Notes under the pieces: model-generated | Databases searched by the model: none | What the model was told of the DNA's origin: nothing | What the model saw: the letters and a program-made list of their open reading frames with translations, nothing else | Source: Rhodospirillales bacterium | GTDB lineage: Bacteria; Pseudomonadota; Alphaproteobacteria; Rhodospirillales; JABHCV01 | Direction: 5' to 3' | Assembly (NCBI GenBank): GCA_016776705.1 | Contig: JADHSW010000191.1 | Coordinates: 1-5,429, forward strand | DNA: 5,429 bases | Program-made: the position numbers and the translations under genes | In this document: positions 1 to 5,429 of the stretch, piece by piece | How positions within the stretch are numbered: position 1 is the first letter of the stretch | Layout of the letters: every line of letters begins with the position of its first letter

Positions 1-1
1 G

Positions 2-244
2 GTCGAATTGGCCGACCTGACACGCGCCGGGTTCATAAATGGCGACATTTCGACGGTCATGTCACCCAGAACCGTCCTCACCTGGGCCGAAAACGCAGAA
101 ATTTTCAAAGATTTGAAAATCGCTTTCCGCCTCACCTTCCTGAACAAATGCGACGAGATCGAACGTCCCGTCGTGGCTGAATATTATCAGCGCTGCTTTG
201 GCGAGGAATTGCCGGAATCAGCCACACAGGCAACCGTACTTTAA
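2..244 (+). CDS. cobS: Cobaltochelatase subunit CobS, C-terminal end (partial, start outside window)
   Basis: This is the last 80 codons of CobS, the MoxR-like AAA+ ATPase that with CobT forms the chaperone-like motor of the aerobic cobaltochelatase. That enzyme inserts Co2+ into hydrogenobyrinic acid a,c-diamide in cytoplasmic cobalamin synthesis. The frame is open to the left edge of the window, so the TTG at 8 is internal and not a start. What remains is the C-terminal helical lid of the AAA+ module. The SPRTVLTWAENAEIF stretch carries the probable sensor-2 arginine. It is followed by FRLTFLNKCDE and by EYYQRCFGEELPES, a hallmark ending of alphaproteobacterial CobS. The Walker A and B motifs must lie upstream. 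The stop is TAA at 242-244, and cobT begins 19 nt later, so the two are almost certainly one transcript. Identification is confident despite truncation because this C-terminus is highly conserved. Confidence 0.93.
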   Translation, partial: VELADLTRAGFINGDISTVMSPRTVLTWAENAEIFKDLKIAFRLTFLNKCDEIERPVVAEYYQRCFGEELPESATQATVL

Positions 245-263
245 CCTTTGAGGGCTGCAAGCG

Positions 264-2165
264 ATGAGTTGGAGCGAGACTCCATCCGAACAGGTCAAGC
301 GGGTCACCGCGGCAACTTTGAAAGCCATTGCCGGTAATTCAGAGGTCGAGGTTACGTATGCGTCCGGCAACGAGGCCAGAGTGGCCACCAGTGGCGCAAG
401 CGTCCGACTGCCGACCCCGCCGGATTCAGGCATATCGGAGACGGATGTCACCCGCCTTCGTGGCGCCGCCGACGCCGTCGCCCTGAGGCTGCGTTATCAC
501 GACAGCAACATTCATCGCCGCTTGCGCCCATCCGGGGCGGATGCAGCGCGGGTCTTCGAGCGCGCCGAACAGGTGCGGGTGGAAACCCTTGGCGCCAGAC
601 GCATGCGCGGGGTCGCCCAGAATCTTTCGGCAATGCTGGAAACCCGTTGTCAGGCTTATGCCCCCGACCCGGCGACAGACGATGGCCGCAGCGACGCCCT
701 GCTGGCGGAAGCCGTCGGCCTGCTGATCCATCAAAAGCTGACCGGCAATACCTTACCGTCGGCGGCGGAACCGATTCTTAAACACTGGCAATCCTACATC
801 GACGAACATGTGGGCCCGCAGATTGATAGGCTGGCCGCGACGATCAATGATCAGGAAGCCTTTGGTGGCGCCCTGAGCAAGCTGATCCAGGATCTGGAAC
901 TTTTCGACGAAGAAGACACAGAACCCGAAGAACAACCCGAAGAGGGCAGCGACCAGCAGGAAGCGGAACCCGAAGAACAGCCCCAGGACCAGGAACGTGA
1001 CAGCCGTCGCGAGGCCGATACTGAAGACGGCATGGGCGAAATGGAAGAAAGCGCCTCTGACGAAGGCAGCGACGATGACGACGGGGATCAGGAAGGCGGC
1101 GAAGACCCGGCCGGCCCCAGCGACGTGAATGATCAATGGCCCAAAAATGACGTCGCCGGGGCCGTCTATCACGCCTATTTCACCGCTGCAGATGAAATCG
1201 TCGGAGCTGAAGGGCTGTGCGAAACCGAAGAGTTGAACCGGCTTCGCGCCCAATTGGATCAACAGCTTTCCCGCCTGCAGGGGGTCGTTTCACGGCTTGC
1301 CAATCGAATGCAGCGCCGTTTGATGGCGAAGCAGACCCGTTCCTGGGAGTTCGACCTTGAAGAAGGCATCCTGGATGCCGGTCGCCTGTCGCGTGTTGTT
1401 ACTGATCCCGTGCATCCGTTGAGCTTTAAACAGGAAAGCGATACCGAGTTTCGCGACACTGTGGTTTCCCTGCTGATTGACAATTCCGGCTCAATGCGGG
1501 GCCGTCCGATCACAGTGGCGGCGATGAGCGCCGATATCCTTGCCCGCACGCTTGAGCGCTGCGGCGTCAAGGTCGAGATTTTGGGCTTCACCACCCGCGC
1601 CTGGAAAGGCGGACAGGCCCGGGAAAAATGGGCCGAAGATGGAAAACCGGCGAACCCCGGCAGGCTCAACGATTTACGCCATATCGTCTACAAGGCTGCC
1701 GATATGCCATGGCGACGGGCACGGCGAAACCTGGGTTTGATGCTTCGCGAAGGGCTGCTGAAGGAAAACATCGACGGCGAAGCCCTGATGTGGGCTCACA
1801 ACCGCCTGCTGGGGCGTCCTGAACTGCGCCGAATCCTGATGGTGATTTCAGACGGGGCTCCCGTAGATGACGCCACATTATCGGCCAATCCGGGTAATTA
1901 TCTGGAAAAACATCTGCGCGATGTCATTCACTGGATCGAAAACCGCTCTGACATTGAACTGACGGCAATCGGCATTGGCCATGACGTCACCCGTTATTAT
2001 CAACACGCCGTCACCATCTCGGATGCAGAGGAGCTTGGCGGTACAATGATGCAGAATTTGACGGATCTATTCGACAGCGACCACAAGAATACACCGTCCC
2101 GCAAGTCCTTATCCACAGGTCATGTATCGTCGCGCCGTGGCCCCTTGCCCAGTAGCCACTGGTAA
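264..2165 (+). CDS. cobT: Cobaltochelatase subunit CobT (VWA-domain protein)
   Basis: CobT is the VWA-domain partner of the AAA+ protein CobS; together they drive ATP-dependent cobalt insertion by CobN in aerobic cobalamin synthesis. The 633-residue length matches alphaproteobacterial CobT. In order: an N-terminal helical domain (about 1-210); a very acidic, Glu/Asp/Gln-rich linker (about 214-292) typical of the family; a linker helix region (about 293-395); and a C-terminal von Willebrand A domain (about 396-604). The MIDAS metal site is visible as D406-N-S408-G-S410-M, with supporting residues likely at T443/T444 (GFTTRAW) and D530 (VISDGAP). The GTMMQNLTDLFD block closes the domain. The start is ATG 264, with a GAGGG Shine-Dalgarno at 250-254 and 9-nt spacing, directly after cobS. 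The last ~29 residues (605-633) are a Ser/Arg/Pro-rich tail that does not look like domain sequence; see findings. Assignment is very secure. Confidence 0.96.
   Translation: MSWSETPSEQVKRVTAATLKAIAGNSEVEVTYASGNEARVATSGASVRLPTPPDSGISETDVTRLRGAADAVALRLRYHDSNIHRRLRPSGADAARVFERAEQVRVETLGARRMRGVAQNLSAMLETRCQAYAPDPATDDGRSDALLAEAVGLLIHQKLTGNTLPSAAEPILKHWQSYIDEHVGPQIDRLAATINDQEAFGGALSKLIQDLELFDEEDTEPEEQPEEGSDQQEAEPEEQPQDQERDSRREADTEDGMGEMEESASDEGSDDDDGDQEGGEDPAGPSDVNDQWPKNDVAGAVYHAYFTAADEIVGAEGLCETEELNRLRAQLDQQLSRLQGVVSRLANRMQRRLMAKQTRSWEFDLEEGILDAGRLSRVVTDPVHPLSFKQESDTEFRDTVVSLLIDNSGSMRGRPITVAAMSADILARTLERCGVKVEILGFTTRAWKGGQAREKWAEDGKPANPGRLNDLRHIVYKAADMPWRRARRNLGLMLREGLLKENIDGEALMWAHNRLLGRPELRRILMVISDGAPVDDATLSANPGNYLEKHLRDVIHWIENRSDIELTAIGIGHDVTRYYQHAVTISDAEELGGTMMQNLTDLFDSDHKNTPSRKSLSTGHVSSRRGPLPSSHW
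921..983 (+). repeat. Short in-frame direct repeat in the CobT acidic linker
   Basis: An 18-nt unit at 921-938 recurs at 966-983 with one mismatch, offset by 45 nt (15 codons), so both copies are read in the same frame. Each encodes Glu-Pro-Glu-Glu-Gln-Pro (CobT residues 220-225 and 235-240). It sits inside the low-complexity acidic linker, where repeat expansion and contraction by slippage are expected to be tolerated. It is part of the protein and not a separate element. Confidence 0.7.
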
Positions 2166-2190
2166 AAGATAAATTGATGATATTGTGGCG

Positions 2191-2219
2191 TTGTCAGAAG
2201 GCGTTCGGAAGGTTATGTT
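2191..2219 (+). promoter_or_regulatory. Candidate sigma-70-type promoter upstream of the first DHH gene
   Basis: In the 88-nt gap between cobT and the DHH gene there is TTGTCA at 2191-2196 (5 of 6 matches to TTGACA), then a 17-nt spacer, then TATGTT at 2214-2219 (4 of 6 matches to TATAAT). Transcription would begin near 2226, giving a leader of roughly 28 nt before the ATG at 2254. It would separate the phosphoesterase/chemotaxis block from the cob operon. This is consensus matching only; such matches occur by chance and no terminator is evident after cobT. Confidence 0.35.
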
Positions 2220-2253
2220 TCTTGCAAATAACGATTGAAAAATAGGGCTTGGC

Positions 2254-3186
2254 ATGTCTGATAATAAATTCCGCCTGATTACCAGGGCCGATTTCGACGG
2301 AGTAGTCTCGGGCGGACTACTAATCGAAAAGGATCTCATCGACGAGATTTTCTTTGCAGAACCCAAGGACATGCAGGACGGCAAGATCGCCGTTACTTCC
2401 AATGACATAACCACCAATCTTCCCTATGTGGAAGGCGTCCACATGTGTTTCGACCATCATCTGAGCGAAACAATCCGGGTCGGTGAAAAATCAAATTTGA
2501 TTATCGACCCCGACAAACCCTCTGCGGCCCGGGTAGTTTACGAACATTTCGGCGGGGCTAAAACCTTTCCAGATGTCCCCGAAGAACTGATGGCGGCTGT
2601 CGATAAGGCGGATTCCGCCGATTACACTGAAGAAGATATTTTCGCGCCCGGCCCGTGGACCTTGCTGAACTTTATCCTGGACCCACGCACCGGCCTTTCC
2701 CGGTTCGCCGAATTTGCCATATCCAACGAACAGATGATGAAAGACATGATGCTGTACTGTCGCCATCATCCGGTCGAGGAAATCCTTAAAATTCCGGACG
2801 TTGAGGAACGCGTACATGTGTACGAATTCAACGAAGAATTTTTCGAACTGCAGATCCGGCGCTGCGCTACGCTCCACTCAAAGCTGGTAGTGGTTGATTT
2901 GCGGGGCGAGGAAACCGTTTATCCGGGCAACCGTTTCACAGTCTACGCCACCTTCCCGGCCTGCAATATTTCAATTCAGGTTCTTCCCTTTAAGGAAGAC
3001 CCGTCCCTGACGGTTCTGGCGACCGGAAAGTCGATACTGAACCGCACGTCAAAAACCAATATCGGCGCGCTGATGCTTGAGTACGGCGGCGGTGGACATG
3101 ACGCCGCCGGGACCTGTCGAATACCCAACGATGACGTTGACAGGGTTCTTCAGGAACTGGTGCAAAGAATTAACGCCGACGGTTAG
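2254..3186 (+). CDS. DHH/DHHA1-family phosphoesterase (copy 1), exopolyphosphatase-like
   Basis: A 310-residue cytoplasmic protein with no signal peptide or membrane segment, of the DHH phosphoesterase superfamily (RecJ, nanoRNase/pAp phosphatase, c-di-AMP phosphodiesterase, exopolyphosphatase relatives). Metal-binding motifs: D13-F-D15-G16 (motif I), D117-K-A-D120 (likely motif III), and the signature D67-H68-H69 within CFDHHLSE. The C-terminal DHHA1 substrate-binding domain ends in G278-G-G-G-H282-D-A-A-G. Family members hydrolyse phosphodiester or phosphoanhydride bonds with Mn2+; the substrate here cannot be told from sequence. In motif I, Arg11 sits where many relatives have a metal-binding His. 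The start is ATG 2254, preceded by a weak AGGG at 2244-2247; an in-frame ATG at 2215 is ruled out by a TGA at 2236. A second copy lies at 4524. Product family is confident, biological role is open. Confidence 0.88.
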   Translation: MSDNKFRLITRADFDGVVSGGLLIEKDLIDEIFFAEPKDMQDGKIAVTSNDITTNLPYVEGVHMCFDHHLSETIRVGEKSNLIIDPDKPSAARVVYEHFGGAKTFPDVPEELMAAVDKADSADYTEEDIFAPGPWTLLNFILDPRTGLSRFAEFAISNEQMMKDMMLYCRHHPVEEILKIPDVEERVHVYEFNEEFFELQIRRCATLHSKLVVVDLRGEETVYPGNRFTVYATFPACNISIQVLPFKEDPSLTVLATGKSILNRTSKTNIGALMLEYGGGGHDAAGTCRIPNDDVDRVLQELVQRINADG

Positions 3187-3307
3187 AAAATTATTTATTC
3201 TTAGCGTCCGCTCAGGACACCCCCGCAAAAAACAACGAAAAAAACATCAGGACTGTCAGGCACCTTTAAGGGAGTCCCGGCACTGTTCCAGATGAAAAGG
3301 GAGCAAC
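3187..3307 (+). other. Intergenic gap between DHH copy 1 and the receiver gene
   Basis: This 121-nt gap is the longest non-coding stretch in the window. It opens with an A/T-rich run (3187-3203), then a small inverted repeat (GTCC 3206-3209 with GGAC 3215-3218, 5-nt loop) with no following T-tract, then A-rich sequence (3226-3247), and ends with the strong Shine-Dalgarno AAAAGGGAG (3295-3303) of the receiver gene. I find no convincing terminator or -35/-10 pair, so whether copy 1 is co-transcribed with the downstream genes is undecided. Confidence 0.5.
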
Positions 3308-3673
3308 ATGAAAAAAATACTAATCGTCGATGACTCCAAGGTCATTCGCATGGTCGCAAGAAAGATCGTGCAAGAACTGGATTTTGAAACCCTTGAAGCA
3401 GCCGATGGGCAACAAGCACTGGATGCCTGCAGGGATGAAATGCCGGACGCCGTTCTGCTTGACTGGAACATGCCGGTAATGAGCGGCATTGAATATCTGA
3501 AAGAACTGCGCCTCCTGCCCGGCGGCGAAACTCCCGTTGTCCTGTTTTGCACCACAGAAAATGATATCGAGCACATTCATGAAGCCATGGCCGCTGGCGC
3601 CAATGAATACATCATGAAGCCCTTCGACAGCGAGATAATCCAGGCCAAATTTAGCCAGGTGGGCCTGATATGA
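3308..3673 (+). CDS. Single-domain CheY-like response regulator
   Basis: A 121-residue protein that is only a receiver (REC) domain, the usual size of CheY. Acidic pocket D8-D9 (LIVDDSKVIR), phospho-acceptor D52 (LLDWNMPVMSG), switch threonine T82 (LFCTTEND) and invariant K104 (YIMKPFD) are all present, so it should be phosphorylatable by a histidine kinase encoded elsewhere. Having no output domain, it must act by protein contact: on the flagellar motor, as a phosphate sink, or by controlling a neighbour such as the methyltransferase. The CTTEND and GANEYIMKPFD blocks resemble alphaproteobacterial CheY-like proteins linked to chemotaxis clusters. ATG 3308 has an excellent Shine-Dalgarno (GGGAG, 3299-3303). 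The stop TGA (3671-3673) is 22 nt before cheR, so the two are likely co-transcribed. It is not certain that this is the motor-binding CheY itself. Confidence 0.92.
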   Translation: MKKILIVDDSKVIRMVARKIVQELDFETLEAADGQQALDACRDEMPDAVLLDWNMPVMSGIEYLKELRLLPGGETPVVLFCTTENDIEHIHEAMAAGANEYIMKPFDSEIIQAKFSQVGLI

Positions 3674-3695
3674 ACACCAACGTTGGAGAAAAATC

Positions 3696-4505
3696 ATGAC
3701 ACCTGAAGACGTTACCCTGTTCAGCCAGATAGTCAAAAAACGATCCGGTCTGGTGGTCTCTCCGGAAAAGGCCTACCTGTTGGAAAGCCGCCTGTTGCCT
3801 GTGTCGCGCAAGCATGGGCTTGAGGGACTCGAGGGGCTGGCAGCAGCTGTACGGGTTAATCCTCCCGAAGCAATCCTGGAAGACATAACCGATGCAATGA
3901 CGACCAACGAGACGTTTTTCTTTCGCGATATTGGCCCTTTCGACCGTTTTCGCGATGACGTTTTACCGCCAATTCTGGACAGCCGCGCTGCTTCAAAGCA
4001 CCTGAGAATCTGGTGCGCCGCCGCTTCCACAGGCCAGGAGCCTTATTCCCTCGCCATCATCCTTATGGAAATGGCGAGCCGACTGGCAGGCTGGCGGGTG
4101 GAAATCATTGGTACAGATATCTCCAACGAAGCCCTGAACAAAGCCAAGGAAGGCCTTTACAGCCAATTCGAGGTGCAACGGGGACTGCCCATCCAGACCC
4201 TGATTAAAAACTTCACCCAGGAAGATGGCAGTTGGCGGATCAGCCAAAACATTCGTTCAATGATCTCGTACAGAAAGTTCAACCTGCTGGATGATTTCTC
4301 GTCCCTTGGCCGCTTCGATATCGTCTTCTGCCGCAATGTGCTGATTTATTTTGAACGTGACGACAAGGCACAGATTCTGAACCGAATCAGAAAACAAATG
4401 CCCAAAGATGGTCGCCTGTTCCTGGGGGGAGCAGAAACGGTGGTTGGCATTACCGACATGTTCCAGGGCACGCCGCAATTACGCGGCGTCTACAGTCCCG
4501 TCTGA
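3696..4505 (+). CDS. cheR: CheR-type chemoreceptor glutamate O-methyltransferase
   Basis: CheR transfers methyl groups from S-adenosylmethionine to glutamates on methyl-accepting chemotaxis proteins, setting receptor adaptation opposite CheB. The 269 residues match the family length. A short N-terminal helical domain (about 1-65) precedes TTNETFFFRD (69-78), the conserved segment at the start of the catalytic domain. The SAM-binding site follows: WCAAASTGQEPYSLA (106-120), with E115 and Y117, and GTDIS (139-143) with D141. FDIVFCRNVLIYF (207-219) holds the asparagine and tyrosine of the family signature, and GGAET (244-248) closes the fold. No TPR or other extra domain is fused. The start is ATG 3696 with GGAG at 3685-3688. 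It follows the CheY-like gene by 22 nt and precedes DHH copy 2 by 18 nt. No receptor, CheA, CheW or CheB is in view. Confidence 0.94.
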   Translation: MTPEDVTLFSQIVKKRSGLVVSPEKAYLLESRLLPVSRKHGLEGLEGLAAAVRVNPPEAILEDITDAMTTNETFFFRDIGPFDRFRDDVLPPILDSRAASKHLRIWCAAASTGQEPYSLAIILMEMASRLAGWRVEIIGTDISNEALNKAKEGLYSQFEVQRGLPIQTLIKNFTQEDGSWRISQNIRSMISYRKFNLLDDFSSLGRFDIVFCRNVLIYFERDDKAQILNRIRKQMPKDGRLFLGGAETVVGITDMFQGTPQLRGVYSPV

Positions 4506-4523
4506 TATCCAAGGAAAAATCCC

Positions 4524-5429
4524 ATGACAGAACAAAAATACAGACTGATCACAAGGGCTGATTTCGACGGGGTCGTGTCGGGCGGACTTCTGATCGAACT
4601 GGGCCTTATCGACGAAATCCTTTTTGCCGAACCAAAAGACATGCAGGACGGCAAGATCCCCGTCACATCCAATGATATCACGACCAATCTTCCTTTTGTA
4701 GAAGGGGTTCATTTGTGTTTCGACCATCATTTGAGCGAAGCTGTGCGAGTCGGTGAAAAACCGAACCTGATTTTCGACGCCAGCAAACCTTCTGCGGCGC
4801 GGGTTATCTATGATCATTACGGCGGGAAGGAAACCTTCCCCAATGTCCCTGAATATTTGATGGCGGCCGTCGATCAGGCGGATTCCGCCAATTACACGGA
4901 AGAGGACATTTTCGCCCCCGGTCCGTGGACCCTGCTTAATTTCATCCTTGATCCACGCACGGGTCTTTCCCGGTTCGCCGAATTCGCCATATCCAATGAG
5001 CAATTGATGCGAGATATGATGCTGTATTGCCGTCATCATCCGGTGGAAGAAATACTGAAAATTCCGGACGTTGAAGAACGGGTACGCATATACGAATTCA
5101 ACGAAGAATTCTTCGAGTTACAGCTAAGACGATGCGCCACGACATACGACAAACTGGTTGTAGTTGATCTGCGAAGCGAAGATACCATCTACCCAGGCAA
5201 CCGGTTCACGGTCTACGCCACCTTCCCTTCCTGCAATATTTCAATTCAGGTTCTTCCTTTCAGGGAAAACCCGTCCTTGACAGTTCTGGCGACCGGCAAG
5301 TCAATCCTTGACCGCTCATCGAAAACCAATATCGGCGCGTTGATGCTTGAATACGGCGGCGGTGGACATGACGCCGCCGGCACCTGTCGTGTGCCTAACG
5401 AAGACGTCGACAGGGTTCTGGCCGAACTG
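4524..5429 (+). CDS. DHH/DHHA1-family phosphoesterase (copy 2), 3' end outside window
   Basis: This gene runs open to the right edge (302 codons, no stop), probably lacking only the last few residues given copy 1's 310. It aligns with copy 1 without gaps; I count 258 of 302 identical residues (about 85%). All motifs are kept: D13-F-D15-G16, D67-H68-H69, D117-x-A-D120 and the GGGGH-DAAG block (278-286), so both copies look catalytically intact. Start ATG 4524 has AAGGA at 4511-4515. It follows cheR by only 18 nt, so it is likely in the RR-cheR operon. Differences cluster at residues 1-10, 71-120 and 201-220, the last of these between the DHH and DHHA1 portions. The region upstream shows no resemblance to that of copy 1, so the visible similarity begins at the gene itself. 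Substrate is unknown; paralogue specialisation or dosage are both possible. Confidence 0.87.
   Translation, partial: MTEQKYRLITRADFDGVVSGGLLIELGLIDEILFAEPKDMQDGKIPVTSNDITTNLPFVEGVHLCFDHHLSEAVRVGEKPNLIFDASKPSAARVIYDHYGGKETFPNVPEYLMAAVDQADSANYTEEDIFAPGPWTLLNFILDPRTGLSRFAEFAISNEQLMRDMMLYCRHHPVEEILKIPDVEERVRIYEFNEEFFELQLRRCATTYDKLVVVDLRSEDTIYPGNRFTVYATFPSCNISIQVLPFRENPSLTVLATGKSILDRSSKTNIGALMLEYGGGGHDAAGTCRVPNEDVDRVLAEL
4524..5429 (+). repeat. Long direct repeat: second unit of the DHH gene duplication (first unit 2254-3159)
   Basis: The segment corresponds base for base, with a constant 2270-bp offset and no indels, to 2254-3159. Perfectly identical stretches include 28 nt at 2960-2987 / 5230-5257 and 29 nt at 3082-3110 / 5352-5380. 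Homologous recombination between the units would remove the CheY-like gene and cheR and leave a single chimeric DHH gene. The unit boundaries seem to be the coding sequences, as the upstream flanks differ. Confidence 0.85.

Noticed and set aside
753..1262. Long minus-strand open frame (169 codons) opposite cobT
   Set aside because: It is antisense to the CobT acidic linker; complemented GAA/GAC codons give a Phe/Val/Leu-rich artificial protein that mimics membrane sequence. The cobT frame is clearly the real one.
2149..2162. Hairpin CCAGT-AGCC-ACTGG overlapping the end of cobT as a possible terminator
   Set aside because: The stem is only 5 bp, and the sequence that follows is A-rich (TAAAAGATAAA) rather than a T-tract, so it does not meet the usual intrinsic terminator form.
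3084..3109. Perfect 8-bp inverted repeat (CGGCGGCG / CGCCGCCG, 10-nt loop) inside DHH copy 1, also present at 5354-5379 in copy 2
   Set aside because: It falls on the codons of the invariant Gly-rich motif GGGGHDAAG; Gly (GGC) codons followed by Ala (GCC) codons create the complementarity without any regulatory role. No T-tract follows and it is deep within the gene.
3137..3166. TTGACA at 3137-3142 as the -35 of a promoter for the CheY-like gene
   Set aside because: It lies in the DHH1 coding sequence in a codon context (V-D-R) shared with copy 2, and the sequence 17-18 nt downstream (GTGCAA/TGCAAA) is a poor -10.
4013..4207. 64-codon + strand frame inside cheR
   Set aside because: It is an out-of-frame shadow of the conserved SAM-binding region of CheR, with no Shine-Dalgarno and no recognisable protein features.
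4479..5039. Minus-strand open frame of 186 codons opposite DHH copy 2, with a counterpart opposite copy 1 (2491-2877)
   Set aside because: The two antisense frames resemble each other only because the sense genes are duplicated. The sense strand carries all DHH motifs and its silent-site differences fit selection on the + strand frame.

Overview
This 5.4 kb window is densely coding, with every supported gene on the + strand. It looks like the chromosome of an alphaproteobacterium. The main evidence is the cobS-cobT pair of the aerobic (cobalt-early-independent) cobalamin route, with CobS and CobT sequences of the type found in that class. The CheY-like regulator, with its CTTEND and GANEYIMKPFD blocks, also fits. 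A Rhodospirillales-type host is my guess from overall flavour and is not demonstrated.

Layout. Positions 2-244 hold the 3' end of cobS. Positions 264-2165 hold a complete cobT, 19 nt downstream and surely co-transcribed; CobS, CobT and CobN (not in the window) form the cobaltochelatase. After an 88-nt gap with a plausible sigma-70 promoter comes a second block: a DHH/DHHA1-family phosphoesterase (2254-3186), a 121-nt A/T-rich gap, a stand-alone CheY-like receiver protein (3308-3673), a CheR-type chemotaxis methyltransferase (3696-4505), and a second copy of the DHH phosphoesterase (4524 to the window edge). This last gene is open to the edge with no stop codon, so it is easily missed by ORF callers that require a stop.

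The most notable feature is this arrangement: two DHH paralogues, about 85% identical over 302 gap-free aligned residues by my count, stand in direct orientation exactly 2270 bp apart and bracket a receiver-methyltransferase pair. The short spacings (22 nt RR-cheR, 18 nt cheR-DHH2) suggest that at least the last three genes form one transcript. The pair have diverged unevenly. The middle is identical in protein but differs at many silent sites, whereas the 3' third is also nearly identical at silent sites, as if it had undergone gene conversion or nucleotide-level constraint. Whether the DHH enzymes serve chemotaxis or nucleotide signalling (for example by degrading short oligonucleotides, cyclic dinucleotide products or polyphosphate) cannot be settled from sequence alone. 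No mobile elements, tRNAs, rRNAs or CRISPR arrays are visible.
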